Source of the DNA: DASQHY01 sp035602605
GTDB lineage: Bacteria; Acidobacteriota; Terriglobia; Acidiferrales; UBA7541
Direction: 5' to 3'
Length of the DNA stretch: 64,000 nt
Assembly: GCA_035602605.1 (NCBI GenBank)
Contig: DATNLZ010000051.1
Coordinates: forward strand, 1-64,000
The stretch's first letter is position 1, and each line of letters starts with the position of its first letter. The notes beneath the pieces are model-generated. The model did not search any database. It was given only the letters and a program-made list of their open reading frames with translations, and had not been told where the DNA came from. Below are positions 44,780 to 53,360 of this stretch, piece by piece. A program made the position numbers and the translations under genes.

Positions 44780-45428
44780 CGCACCACAACCTGGGGCAAT
44801 TTCAGCCCGAGGCGCGGTTGCCCGCTCAAGAGTCGCTAACTCCAGCCATTCTCCTGGCCCTGCCGCGGGCGAAGGGTTGCGACAACGCATACCTTCAGGC
44901 CAGATCCGGCCCAGCGTCATGCAAGATCCAGTACTCGTCCTGAACGCCACCTTTGAGCCTATTAATGTCACAGCCGTGCGGCGAGCGATGGTTCTGATGT
45001 TGAAAGGCGTTGCGCAGGCCGAAGAATTGAACCACACTGCGGTGCATTCACCTTCGAAGGTGCTTCAGGTTCCTTCGGTAATTCGATTGCTGGCGTATCG
45101 TCATATTCCACAACAGAGCCGGGCCCTCTCGCGAAAGAACATTCTGCTGCGCGACCGTAACACCTGCCAATTCTGCGGAGCGGCTTTTCCCAGTTCGGAA
45201 CTCACACTCGATCACGTAGTTCCGCGATCGAGGGGCGGGCGGTCATCGTGGGAAAACCTAGTCGCGTGCTGCTACCACTGCAATAACAATAAGGGGGATC
45301 GAACTCCGGAAGAAGCAGGACTGAAACTAGCGCGGCGGCCCCGTCCGTTTACCCTGCATACCTCACGTCAGCTGATGCGGCTGATTGGGCACAAGGACGA
45401 GAAATGGCGTAAGTATTTGTTTTATTAA
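44760..45428 (+). CDS. HNH endonuclease family protein
   Basis: The 222-aa product has an N-terminal extension, then DPVLVLNATFEPINVTAVRRAMVLMLKG, ALSRKNILLRDRNTCQFCG, LTLDHVVPRSRGG, WENLVACCYHCNNNKGDRTPEEAG. The HNH core has both zinc CxxC pairs and the catalytic His of LDHV. This family is widespread in Acidobacteriota and Deltaproteobacteria; the biological role is unknown. ATG 44760 has AAAGGA at 7 nt; ATG 44919 would start directly at the conserved domain and is the alternative. Confidence 0.82.
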   Translation: MSSNRHSAPQPGAISARGAVARSRVANSSHSPGPAAGEGLRQRIPSGQIRPSVMQDPVLVLNATFEPINVTAVRRAMVLMLKGVAQAEELNHTAVHSPSKVLQVPSVIRLLAYRHIPQQSRALSRKNILLRDRNTCQFCGAAFPSSELTLDHVVPRSRGGRSSWENLVACCYHCNNNKGDRTPEEAGLKLARRPRPFTLHTSRQLMRLIGHKDEKWRKYLFY

Positions 45429-45524
45429 GAGATACGCGATTTCTGTGGAAAATAAATAATTCCTTGCAACTTTTTTCTCGATTTCGCGTCTAACTTACCA
45501 AACCACTTCGAGGACACACCCCGG

Positions 45525-45566
45525 GAAGCAGCGTTGGCTTAGCCAAGGCTGCTTCTCTTCTTTTAG
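45525..45566 (+). terminator. Rho-independent terminator after the HNH gene
   Basis: GAAGCAGC-G-TTGGC pairs with GCCAA-G-GCTGCTTC around a TTA loop (45525-45555), followed by TCTTCTTTTAG. It lies about 100 bp past the HNH stop. The remainder of 45429-45730 has no gene; a second small hairpin, CCTCCG/CGGAGG (45674-45697), lies in the leader of the next gene. Confidence 0.75.
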
Positions 45567-45730
45567 AGCCTCATTTTGTGAAGACTTGCGGATACCCATA
45601 GCGAAAAATTGCTGAAACCGGCACGGTAATCCATAGAAAGTTGCCTTGATGCGATATACTGTCCCGGCTTCGGCCTCCGGTAATCCTTTTTCGGAGGTTG
45701 AAAACGAATCTTCTAAAAGGAGAATATCCC

Positions 45731-46396
45731 ATGGAAACGTTTCGCAGAATCATTGGCGGTTTCGCGGGTATCGTGCTGTGCGCCTCAGTGGTTCTCGCAC
45801 AAGCCACACCTGCAGGGAAGAGACAACCTAAGCCGGTCGGACAAAGCAAAGACGCTGGGAAAACTGCAGACGGGACAGGCATGCCCATGGTGTCGAAGCC
45901 ATCCCCCGAAATTCAAAAGGTCATTAAAATGTTTGGAGGAATGTGGAGCACAAGCGAGAAGATCGAAGCGAGCGAGTTTATGCCGCAAGGAGGAACTGGC
46001 AGCGGGACCGACAGTATGAAGGCGGGCCCGGGGGGGAATTCGCTGGTGAACGATTATCGGTCGCGAGGTTCGATGGGCAGCTTCGCGGGACACGGGATTA
46101 TTTTCTGGGACGCAAAACGCCAAGCGTTTAGTTCCGTGTGGTGCGATAGCATGTCACCCAACGGCTGTGAGTCGGGGATGTCTGGAAAGTGGGAAGGCGA
46201 TGATCTGGTCTTTAATTCGGAAACCGAAATGATGGGAAAGAAGGTCCAGTCGAAGCAGGTGTACACCGACATCAAGCCCGCCTCGTTCACCTTTTACATC
46301 GATTCTTCGACCGATGGCGGTCCGATCAAGCGCGCCATGACCATTAAATATACGAAGAAGAGCGCCAATAGCGGCGCCGGTGCGGCCAGGCCTTAG
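45731..46396 (+). CDS. Secreted DUF1579-family protein
   Basis: The 221-aa product has a signal peptide (IIGGFAGIVLCASVVLAQA) and a Pro/Lys-rich linker. A DUF1579-like beta barrel follows, beginning VIKMFGGMWSTSEKIE and continuing with DYRSRGSMGSFAGHGIIFWDAKRQAFSSVWCD, then GKWEGDDLVFNSETE and SFTFYIDSS. Function is not established for the family. AAGGAG precedes ATG 45731 at 8 nt. Two cysteines in VWCDSMSPNGCES may form a disulfide. It is monocistronic and flanked by a terminator upstream. Confidence 0.78.
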   Translation: METFRRIIGGFAGIVLCASVVLAQATPAGKRQPKPVGQSKDAGKTADGTGMPMVSKPSPEIQKVIKMFGGMWSTSEKIEASEFMPQGGTGSGTDSMKAGPGGNSLVNDYRSRGSMGSFAGHGIIFWDAKRQAFSSVWCDSMSPNGCESGMSGKWEGDDLVFNSETEMMGKKVQSKQVYTDIKPASFTFYIDSSTDGGPIKRAMTIKYTKKSANSGAGAARP

Positions 46397-46562
46397 CCCA
46401 TACATAGTGCGTCGCTCGTTGTGGAAGGATTCGCTGCGCATAGGTGCGGCTGTTCACATGGAGCACATGAGGCAGCGCACCTTGCGCATGCCTGAGGGCA
46501 TGCTGGATATGTTGCCGGCACACCGGCCGAATATAAGACTTCATAATCCACAGCAGTCATCC

Positions 46563-46742
46563 AACGTTTTTTACAAAATATACCTGGCGCTGGCCGGCTT
46601 TCACTCCCATACGTGGATCTATGATGCCGAGTCTCTGGCAGAGCCGTTGTGTTCGGCAGGTTTCCTTGCGGGCCAGGAAATTGCGCGGGTGCTAAGCGGC
46701 GAAGGAATTTGCGTGAAAGGGATCAAGCTGCCACTGGCCTAG
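46563..46742 (+). pseudogene. C-terminal remnant of a SAM-dependent methyltransferase
   Basis: In one frame the residues HTWIYDAESLAEPLCSAGF, ending GICVKGIKLPLA, resemble the closing segment of class I methyltransferases (HxWMYDxxSLxxLLxxAGF...CVEGxK). The AdoMet-binding core that should precede it is absent. Upstream in the same frame the composition is unlike a protein. It fills most of the 46397-46774 gap. The identification rests on a short stretch only. Confidence 0.35.
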
Positions 46743-46774
46743 GGTCTCAATCAAGCAATTGGTGGATTATTTTG

Positions 46775-47389
46775 ATGAAGAACGTAAATCGGCGAATCCG
46801 CCGGCTGCGCCGGGCGGAGCTGCCTGCAGATACTATAGAACTTGCGCGCTATTTGATTGGAAAAACTCTCGTCCACGATTCACCGGCTGGCAGATCCAGC
46901 GGGCGCATCGTAGAAACCGAGGCGTATCCCGTTGGCGATGCGGCGGCGCACGCCTTTCGCGGTGAGACCCCAGGAAATCGCTCGCTTTTTCTCGAGCGAG
47001 GATTTGCGTACGTTTATTTCGCGTACGGGTCATCGTGGATGATGAATGTTACCAGCGAGAAGCCTGGGGTGGGGGGTGGAGTGCTGGTGCGCGCGCTCGA
47101 ACCGATCGAAGGAATCGAAATGATGATGAGTCGCCGTGGCACCACAAATATAAAGGATCTGGCGCGCGGACCTGGACGCCTTGCTCGCGCTTTAGCGATC
47201 GACAAGTCGTTTGACGGGGCGGATCTGTGCTTCAACGGGCCGCTGTGGCTTGGAGCTGCGGTTCGCAAGACCGCGCCGATCATTGCCGCCAGTGTCCGGA
47301 TTGGAATTACGCGCGACGCCGAGCGAGTGCTGCGTTTTTACGAGCGAAGCAGCCAGTTCGTGAGTGGACCTAAGCGGTTGCGCGAATGA
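46775..47389 (+). CDS. mpg: 3-methyladenine DNA glycosylase (AAG/Mpg family)
   Basis: The 204-aa base-excision repair enzyme removes alkylated purines. The diagnostic block RIVETEAYPVGDAAAHAFRG contains the catalytic Glu (E47), followed by TPGNRSLFLERGFAYVYFAYGSSWMMNV with the active-site Tyr, and later RGPGRLARALAI. Length matches bacterial homologues. ATG 46775 was chosen because the protein family begins shortly after; GGTGG lies about 9 nt upstream. A longer frame to 46649 has no support. Confidence 0.9.
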   Translation: MKNVNRRIRRLRRAELPADTIELARYLIGKTLVHDSPAGRSSGRIVETEAYPVGDAAAHAFRGETPGNRSLFLERGFAYVYFAYGSSWMMNVTSEKPGVGGGVLVRALEPIEGIEMMMSRRGTTNIKDLARGPGRLARALAIDKSFDGADLCFNGPLWLGAAVRKTAPIIAASVRIGITRDAERVLRFYERSSQFVSGPKRLRE

Positions 47390-47510
47390 GTTTTCGACAA
47401 TTTTCTTAACCAATCCGGTGCTAGGAAAACTAGCATTTATCCGATATACTCAACGTTTGTCTCACGAGTGCCGATCCCAGTTGAGCCGGGGTCTTCGGGG
47501 TGAAACGCAA

Positions 47511-47924
47511 ATGATTCCCGTTATACAGAAAATCCATCAGGCGCAGTTGCGCAAGGACCTTCCTAACTTCCGTGCTGGCGACACTGTGAAAGTACACGTG
47601 CGGTTGAAGGAAGCTGAGGGCGAAAAAGAGAAGGAACGCGTCCAGACATTTGAAGGCGTGGTTATCAGCAAGCGCGGCAGCATGGCCAGCGCAAGCTTCA
47701 CGGTGCGACGGGTGAGTTTTGGGATTGGGATTGAGCGCATCTTTCCGCTGCATTCACCATCCATCAGCTCGATTGAAGTGGTCAATCAGGGCCGCGTGCG
47801 GCGCGCCAGGCTTTATTACCTTCGCGGATTAAAGGGCAAAGCCGCGCGCATCAAGCAGGGAGACCGTGGGCAGCGTGAATCCGAAATGGCTGTAACGGCC
47901 GCGGCCGGCGAAGCGAAGAGCTAA
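47511..47924 (+). CDS. rplS: 50S ribosomal protein L19
   Basis: The 137-aa protein has the L19 core: FRAGDTVKVHVRLKEAEGEKEKERVQTFEGVVISKRG, RRVSFGIGIERIFPLHSPSISSIEVVNQGRVRRARLYYLRGLKGKAARI. A basic/Ala-rich tail extends beyond the usual end. ATG 47511 fits the family start. The gene is not in an rpsP-rimM-trmD operon here. A TATACT -10 (47445-47450) and the hairpin TGCTAG/CTAGCA (47419-47435) lie in its leader, and a terminator follows, so it is transcribed on its own. Confidence 0.96.
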   Translation: MIPVIQKIHQAQLRKDLPNFRAGDTVKVHVRLKEAEGEKEKERVQTFEGVVISKRGSMASASFTVRRVSFGIGIERIFPLHSPSISSIEVVNQGRVRRARLYYLRGLKGKAARIKQGDRGQRESEMAVTAAAGEAKS

Positions 47925-47964
47925 ACTACGAGCCGGTGTGCGTGAGGTTTCGAAGCAAGTTTTT

Positions 47965-48003
47965 GGCGGAGTCTCCTCCAGGAGCCTCTGCCTTTTTCTT
48001 TTG
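47965..48003 (+). terminator. Rho-independent terminator of rplS
   Basis: A long stem with symmetric single mismatches, GGC.GAG.CTCCT against AGGAG.CTC.GCC (47965-47992), is followed by TTTTTCTTTTG. It lies 40 bp beyond the rplS stop. Confidence 0.85.
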
Positions 48004-48068
48004 TAAGGTTGATCCACTCTGATCCTTTCCCTTCCGTTAACCGTACCTGCCCCAGAAAAAAGAACTGA

Positions 48069-48121
48069 CCTGTTGACAAACTACAGGAGACGATCGTATC
48101 TTCCTGTTGCTTATCAACAGG
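48069..48121 (+). promoter_or_regulatory. padR promoter with two tandem 19-bp palindromic operators
   Basis: TTGACA (48073-48078) and GTATCT (48096-48101) form a sigma-70-like promoter with a 17-bp spacer. Site 1, CCTGTTGACAAACTACAGG (48069-48087), covers the -35. Site 2, CCTGTTGCTTATCAACAGG (48103-48121), covers the start region and contributes bases to the ribosome-binding site AGGAGG. The sites are 34 bp apart. This is a classic layout for PadR autorepression. Confidence 0.75.
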
Positions 48122-48129
48122 AGGCGCGG

Positions 48130-48474
48130 ATGGCTCCGTCGAAGGCCGAGGTTCTTCAGGGCACGCTCGATTTGATGGTCCTCAAGACGTTAGACACCAT
48201 GGGGCCTATGCACGGCTACGGAATCGCCCAGCGCATTCAGCAAATCTCAGAGGACTTGCTGAGGCTGAATCAGGGCACGCTGTATCCGGCCCTGCTGCGG
48301 CTCGAGCAGAAGCGGTGGATCAGCTCCAAGTGGGGCGTCTCAGAAAACCACCGTAAAGCGAAGTACTACACATTGACGGCCGCGGGCCGCCGGCAACTCG
48401 TCTCGGAAGCCGAGAGCTGGGAACGGATGGCCGCCGTAATGGCCCGGCTGCTGGATGGCGCACAGAGATCCTGA
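48130..48474 (+). CDS. PadR-family transcriptional regulator
   Basis: The 114-aa winged-helix repressor has the PadR signature VLQGTLDLMVLKTLDTMGPMHGYGIAQRIQQIS, then LRLNQGTLYPALLRLEQKRWISSKW and AKYYTLTAAGRRQL. AGGAGG is 5 nt before ATG 48130, inside operator site 2. It overlaps the permease gene downstream, the usual PadR/permease pairing of Acidobacteriota. It presumably represses both genes and releases on binding an unknown ligand. Confidence 0.92.
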   Translation: MAPSKAEVLQGTLDLMVLKTLDTMGPMHGYGIAQRIQQISEDLLRLNQGTLYPALLRLEQKRWISSKWGVSENHRKAKYYTLTAAGRRQLVSEAESWERMAAVMARLLDGAQRS

Positions 48475-51175
48475 TGCCAAGCACTTGATGCCAGGGACAG
48501 GTTTGAAGCCGCCGCGACAAATAGGACTTTGGTTCCGAGTGATCCCATCGCGCCTACGAGCAGTTTTTCAACGTGAGCAACTCGACCGCGAGTTGAGCGC
48601 CGAAGTGCAATCTCACCTGGAAATGCTCACGGAAGAGAACCTGCGCAAAGGAATGAATCCCGAGGAGGCCCGCATGATGGCGAAGAAGGAATTCGGTGGC
48701 GTCGAACAGACCAAAGAAACGTATCGCGATCAACGGGGACTACCCTTTCTCGAAATGCTGCTGCAGGACTTGCGATATGGCCTGCGCGGACTGCTGAAAA
48801 AGCCCAGCTTCACTCTCGTGGCCGTGCTGACGCTGGCGATGGGAATTGGTGTCACCTCCGCCGTATTCAGCGCCGTAGACCGGATTTTGTTTCGCAGCCT
48901 CCCTTACCCCGATCAAGAGAGGCTGGTGTCGTTTGGATTCAAGGCGCCTATTGAATCGGCGGAGTTCATGCTGGGAACGGACTACCTAATCTGGCGCGCG
49001 CAGCAGACACCGTTCGAAAGCATGACAACACTAACCCCTGGAGGACCTACCGGCGCCGGGGATTGCGACCTCACGGATCACAATCCCACGCGACTGAATT
49101 GCGCTTACGTGGAGTCCAATTTTCTTCCCACATTCCGCATCAAGCCGATCCTCGGGCACAATTTTTCGCGTGAAGAAGACCGGCCCAACGCGCCCCGTGT
49201 CGTGATGCTCTCTTACGGACTGTGGCGGTCGCGCTTCGGCGGTGATCCGGGGATCACGGGAAAATGCATTTCTTTGGATGGACAGCGTGCCGCGATTATC
49301 GGCGTGCTGCCTGCAGATTTTGAGATGCCCAACCTAGCACCCGCTGACATCGTTCTCCCGCAAGCGCTTGACGAGTCGCGACAACAGCACCCCAATGCCG
49401 GCCGCCCCTTGCGAGCCTTTGCGCGGCTTAAGCCCGGTGTGAGCCCGGCACAGGCCACAGCGGCACTGCAGCCTCTGTTTCAAGAATCGCTCAACTTTAT
49501 TCCTCGGCAGTTCCGAAAAGAGGTGAGTCTGGTTGTTCGTTCTTTGCGCGATCGCCAGGTGCAAGATGCTCGGCTGGCTTCATGGATATTGCTTGGCGCG
49601 GTGCTCGCGGTACTCATGGTGGCGTGTACTAATGTTGCGAATTTACTGCTCGCGCGCGCCACAAGCCGCCGTCGGGAGTGGGCCGTTCGCGCAGCCCTTG
49701 GCGCCAGCCGCTGGCGCTTAATTCGCCAGACGCTTACGGAGAGCCTGCTGCTAGGCTTGCTCGGAGGCGTGACCGGATTCGGCGTGGCTTATTTCATGCT
49801 GCGTCTGTTTGTATCCATCGCGCCTGAAGGGATATTGCGCCTGCATCAGGCCAGGCTTGATTTTCGCGTTCTGTTGTTCACGTTGGGAGTCTCGCTCACC
49901 TCGGGCATGCTCTTTGGGGTTGCCGCGGCGCTGCGCAAACCGTCCCCTGAACTTCTGAGCGGCCGCGACGTTCAGATGACCGCGCGCAGCATTTTGCGAC
50001 AGACACTGGTAGTGGCGCAAATTGCGGTGTCGCTGGTGTTGCTGGCTGGAGCGGGGCTGCTGCTGCGAAGTCTGTGGAATTTAGAGAACACACCGATAGG
50101 AATGCACGCTGATAATGTGCTTATCGCAAAAATTGTTCTCGGCGATTCACGCGGTCTGAAACCAGAACAGCAACTCGCTTTCTTCCAGGAGCTTGAGAAA
50201 CGCCTGCGGCGATTGCCGGGTGTCACGGCGCTCGCGTTGAGTGATACCCTTCCGCCCGCGGGAGTCATGCGCTCCACCATCTATGCGTTAATGGAAGTAG
50301 CAGGCCGTCCTCGCATGGCGGAAGGAACTGGCGGGATGGTGGGTTGGCGCTCGGTAACGCCGGAATATTTTTCGGCGCTCGGCATTGCCATTGTGCGCGG
50401 ACGAGGGTTTCGCGAAGAAGATCTCCAGCCCAACCAGAACCCGGTAATCTTAAGCGATGCTCTTGCGCGGCAGTTATTCGTCGACCAAGACCCGGTAGGA
50501 AAGACGATGCGTTTCGGAAACTCCGGGCCGTGGCGCACAGTTGTGGGCGTCGCCGGAAATGTAAAAAACAATGGATTGGCCGTACCCGCCGAACCGGAGT
50601 TCTACATTCCTTGGAAACATAATCCGCAGACCTCCTTTCGTGCTGCTACGGTATGCTTGCGCAGTCCGCTGAATCCGCGGGTGCTGGCAGGATGGGTGCG
50701 TTCGGAAGCCGCAGGCCTTGACCCAACGCTTCCTGTTGAAATGGAGACAATGACGCAGCGCGTCGGGAAGCTGGCGCAACGCCCTAAATTCAATGCCGTG
50801 CTGCTTTCCCTGTTTGCCGGGATGGGGATGCTGCTCGCCGGAATTGGAATTTACGGTGTCGTGGCGTTTCTCGTGGCGCAGCGAGCTAAGGAGATCGGCG
50901 TGCGCATGGCGTTGGGAGCCTCGCCACTCTCCATTCTGAAGATGGTGCTAAGCCATGTCGCGCGGTGGACGCTCCTCGGAGCGCTACTAGGTTTGCTTGG
51001 CACCTTTTATGTGACGCGGCTGCTGAACTCGCTGTTATTTCAGGTTGGCATCCACGATCCGCGATTGCTCGGAGCGGCTGTCGCTCTCTTGCTCGCTGTC
51101 GCGTTTGTTGCCGCTTGGATTCCGGCACGCCGAGCCATGCGCGTGGACCCCGTCGTGGCCTTGCGCTATGAATAG
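48455..51175 (+). CDS. Orphan MacB/FtsX-type permease (ADOP family)
   Basis: The 906-aa protein has a cytoplasmic N-terminus (REQLDRELSAEVQSHLEMLTEENLRKGMNPEEAR), then LLQDLRYGLRGLLKKPSFTLVAVLTLAMGIG with the first helix. A MacB-type periplasmic domain and two FtsX permease domains follow, with four helix clusters each. The end WIPARRAMRVDPVVALRYE is the family signature. No ATPase is fused or adjacent. The N-terminal region before residue 25 is uncertain; ATG 48455 overlaps padR, and ATG 48488 is the alternative. Exact substrate is unknown. Confidence 0.9.
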   Translation: MAHRDPDAKHLMPGTGLKPPRQIGLWFRVIPSRLRAVFQREQLDRELSAEVQSHLEMLTEENLRKGMNPEEARMMAKKEFGGVEQTKETYRDQRGLPFLEMLLQDLRYGLRGLLKKPSFTLVAVLTLAMGIGVTSAVFSAVDRILFRSLPYPDQERLVSFGFKAPIESAEFMLGTDYLIWRAQQTPFESMTTLTPGGPTGAGDCDLTDHNPTRLNCAYVESNFLPTFRIKPILGHNFSREEDRPNAPRVVMLSYGLWRSRFGGDPGITGKCISLDGQRAAIIGVLPADFEMPNLAPADIVLPQALDESRQQHPNAGRPLRAFARLKPGVSPAQATAALQPLFQESLNFIPRQFRKEVSLVVRSLRDRQVQDARLASWILLGAVLAVLMVACTNVANLLLARATSRRREWAVRAALGASRWRLIRQTLTESLLLGLLGGVTGFGVAYFMLRLFVSIAPEGILRLHQARLDFRVLLFTLGVSLTSGMLFGVAAALRKPSPELLSGRDVQMTARSILRQTLVVAQIAVSLVLLAGAGLLLRSLWNLENTPIGMHADNVLIAKIVLGDSRGLKPEQQLAFFQELEKRLRRLPGVTALALSDTLPPAGVMRSTIYALMEVAGRPRMAEGTGGMVGWRSVTPEYFSALGIAIVRGRGFREEDLQPNQNPVILSDALARQLFVDQDPVGKTMRFGNSGPWRTVVGVAGNVKNNGLAVPAEPEFYIPWKHNPQTSFRAATVCLRSPLNPRVLAGWVRSEAAGLDPTLPVEMETMTQRVGKLAQRPKFNAVLLSLFAGMGMLLAGIGIYGVVAFLVAQRAKEIGVRMALGASPLSILKMVLSHVARWTLLGALLGLLGTFYVTRLLNSLLFQVGIHDPRLLGAAVALLLAVAFVAAWIPARRAMRVDPVVALRYE

Positions 51176-51232
51176 CGCGGCACGCGGATTCACAGAAATC
51201 CTCAGGTCCAAAAGTCGGGCACCTGAGCTACA

Positions 51233-51901
51233 ATGCCGGCAATGGGGCGGCTCTGTTGTTCACGATATGAGAGGGAAGCGCGCCAGCACGGGTGGACGCG
51301 CATCGCGGGTCTCGATGAAGTGGGTCGCGGCGCGCTGTTTGGTCCTGTGGTGGCCGCTGCTGTGATTCTCAATCCCCGTCGGCGCATCGTGGGCCTCGAC
51401 GATTCAAAAAAACTCACCGCGGAACGCCGCGCCATTCTTGCCAAAAGAATCCGCGAACACGCGCTGGCGTGGGCAATTGCCGAAATCGATGCGCAACGAA
51501 TTGATGCGTGGAATATTTATCAGGCTAGCCTGCAGGCAATGCAAGCGGCTGTTGCTCAATTGCAGATGCCGCCGGACTACCTACTCATCGACGCATTGCG
51601 CCTCGACATGATGATTGAACAACGTTCGCTGATAAAGGGCGATGCACGTTCCATTTCCATTGCTGCCGCGTCCATTGTGGCCAAGGTCGCGCGGGATGCC
51701 CGGATGGAAGAGTGGGACAAAGTCTATCCGCAATATGGACTGGCGCACAACAAAGGGTACGCAACACCCGACCACAAGAAGGCGCTGAGGCTTCACGGGC
51801 CTTCGCCACTGCATCGCTTTTCGTATGCCCCGGTTCGCAACGCAACGAGCTGGGCCGTCGAAGCAACACAAACCCCGTTGCCCCTCGACCTACCGAGCTG
51901 A
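51233..51901 (+). CDS. rnhB: Ribonuclease HII
   Basis: The 222-aa enzyme cleaves RNA in RNA-DNA hybrids and removes misincorporated ribonucleotides. Catalytic carboxylates are visible in AGLDEVGRGALFGPVV (D28, E29), LLIDALRLD and the GDARSISIAAASIVAKVARD block, followed by YPQYGLAHNKGYATPDHKKAL. Length is normal. ATG 51233 follows the permease by about 60 bp. In many genomes rnhB lies directly after rplS; here the PadR/permease pair separates them. Confidence 0.95.
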   Translation: MPAMGRLCCSRYEREARQHGWTRIAGLDEVGRGALFGPVVAAAVILNPRRRIVGLDDSKKLTAERRAILAKRIREHALAWAIAEIDAQRIDAWNIYQASLQAMQAAVAQLQMPPDYLLIDALRLDMMIEQRSLIKGDARSISIAAASIVAKVARDARMEEWDKVYPQYGLAHNKGYATPDHKKALRLHGPSPLHRFSYAPVRNATSWAVEATQTPLPLDLPS

Positions 51902-51948
51902 CTTTTAGGATCCTAACTCGAACCGGCTCGGCGTTTCTTAATCGATGC

Positions 51949-52950
51949 CTATCGCTCGACACGGGCCAGCCCGACCTCGTTGTAACGCGGCCCTGCCGTG
52001 ATTTGCGCAAGGACGTTCAGCTCAGCCAGCTGCGTCGCTGTGAGATGAAGCTTTGTCGCTCCCACATTTTCTTCCAGGTACTCCAACCGCTTGGTGCCCG
52101 GAATCGGCACCACATCATTTCCCTGATGGAGCAGCCACGCTAGAGCGATCTGGCTCGGAGTAGCCTTCAGCTGCTGCGCGATTTGCCGCACCGTTTCGAC
52201 GATGCGCATATTCTTGTCGAAGTTTTCGCCGGCAAATCGCGGATCATTGTACCGATAATCATCTTTTGGCAAATCCTCCAGGCTGCGGATGCGCCCGGTG
52301 AGGTAGCCACGCCCCAGAGGAGAGTACGGCACAAATCCGATCCCCAGTTCGCGAACGGCCGGCAGGATGCGCTCTTCGATACCGCGTTCCCACAGCGAAT
52401 ATTCGCTTTGCAGAGCGCTGATCGGATGCACTGCGTGCGCGCGACGGATGGTTTGCGGGCCGGCTTCCGATAGACCGAGATAGCGAACTTTTCCTTCGCG
52501 CACTAGTTCCGCCATTGCCCCGACGGTCTCTTCGATGGGCACATTTTTGTCGACTCTGTGCTGATAAAAAAGATCGATATAATCGGTGCCCATCCGCTGC
52601 AAAGAGGCCTCCGCGACGCGCTTTACGTTCGCGGGACTGCTGTTGGTGCCCATGACCTTGCCATTTTCAAAGGTGAAGCCAAATTTCGTAGCGATCACCA
52701 CTTCACTGCGACGGCCTTGAATCGCTTTCCCGACGAGCTTCTCGTTTTCGTAGGGGCCGTACATCTCAGCTGTGTCGAGGAACGTCACGCCCAACTCCAG
52801 GGCGCGATGAATCACGCGGATGGATTCGTTTTCCTCTCCGCGGCCATAAGCCCAGCTCATACCCATGCAACCAAGTCCCATTGCGGACACCACTAATCCC
52901 TGCCTGCCAAGTTTTCGCTGTTCCAAGCGTTGCGTCCCGCGCTGTTCCAT
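51949..52950 (-). CDS. Aldo/keto reductase (AKR13-like)
   Basis: The 333-aa NADPH-dependent oxidoreductase shows the full tetrad: D and Y in FLDTAEMYGPYENE, K in VIATKFGF and H in LFYQHRVDKNVP. The C-terminal cofactor block VVPIPGTKRLEYLEEN is intact. It is closest by pattern to the bacterial stress-related AKR13 group (e.g. YajO/YakC-type). GGGAGGTCTC precedes ATG 52950. The substrate, probably a small aldehyde, is unknown. Confidence 0.9.
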   Translation of the reverse strand: MEQRGTQRLEQRKLGRQGLVVSAMGLGCMGMSWAYGRGEENESIRVIHRALELGVTFLDTAEMYGPYENEKLVGKAIQGRRSEVVIATKFGFTFENGKVMGTNSSPANVKRVAEASLQRMGTDYIDLFYQHRVDKNVPIEETVGAMAELVREGKVRYLGLSEAGPQTIRRAHAVHPISALQSEYSLWERGIEERILPAVRELGIGFVPYSPLGRGYLTGRIRSLEDLPKDDYRYNDPRFAGENFDKNMRIVETVRQIAQQLKATPSQIALAWLLHQGNDVVPIPGTKRLEYLEENVGATKLHLTATQLAELNVLAQITAGPRYNEVGLARVER

Positions 52951-53189
52951 GAGACCTCCCTATGCTCTAAAAAAGAAATTTGTGCTCATCCTTAGATTCA
53001 CGACCGCTTCAAAACGGCGCATACGTTTCGTATCGGCACAGTTTAGCCTTATCGGGCAGACCTTCCAAACTGCAAGACCTTTAGTTTGAATAGCTTCGGT
53101 CTCACGCGGAGCTCTTGGCTGGAGCAAAACGTGCTCCTAAATCCAGCGGGGGGAAATTGTGCCGCCACGCGCGTACCAGTCATCAACCA

Positions 53190-53360
53190 GTTCCCGCGTA
53201 TACACGCGTGGACTTGCGCCTGGGCTGGCACCCTACGAATACTCTGGACAAGTCCGCCGTCGGCCAGAATCTGCTCTCCCGTAGGCATGAGGAGTTTACG
53301 AGACCAGGCGGAACCCTGGATGTTCGCAAGGCCTACGTCAAATTGACTTGGAAATTCTAA
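53190..53360 (+). pseudogene. 3' stub of a TonB-dependent receptor
   Basis: The residues VPAYTRVDLRLGWHPTNTLD, then SAVGQNLLSRRHEEF, and finally VRKAYVKLTWKF end at TAA 53358-53360. This is the last beta-hairpin region of a TonB-dependent outer-membrane receptor (typically VPAYTRVDLRLGWRP...VGQNLLDPRHPEF...YxKLTWRF), ending in the aromatic residue needed for barrel assembly. The plug and the rest of the barrel are missing; the sequence before 53190 is not receptor-like. The stub abuts the DUF4154 start codon, showing that an intact receptor once headed this operon. Confidence 0.65.
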
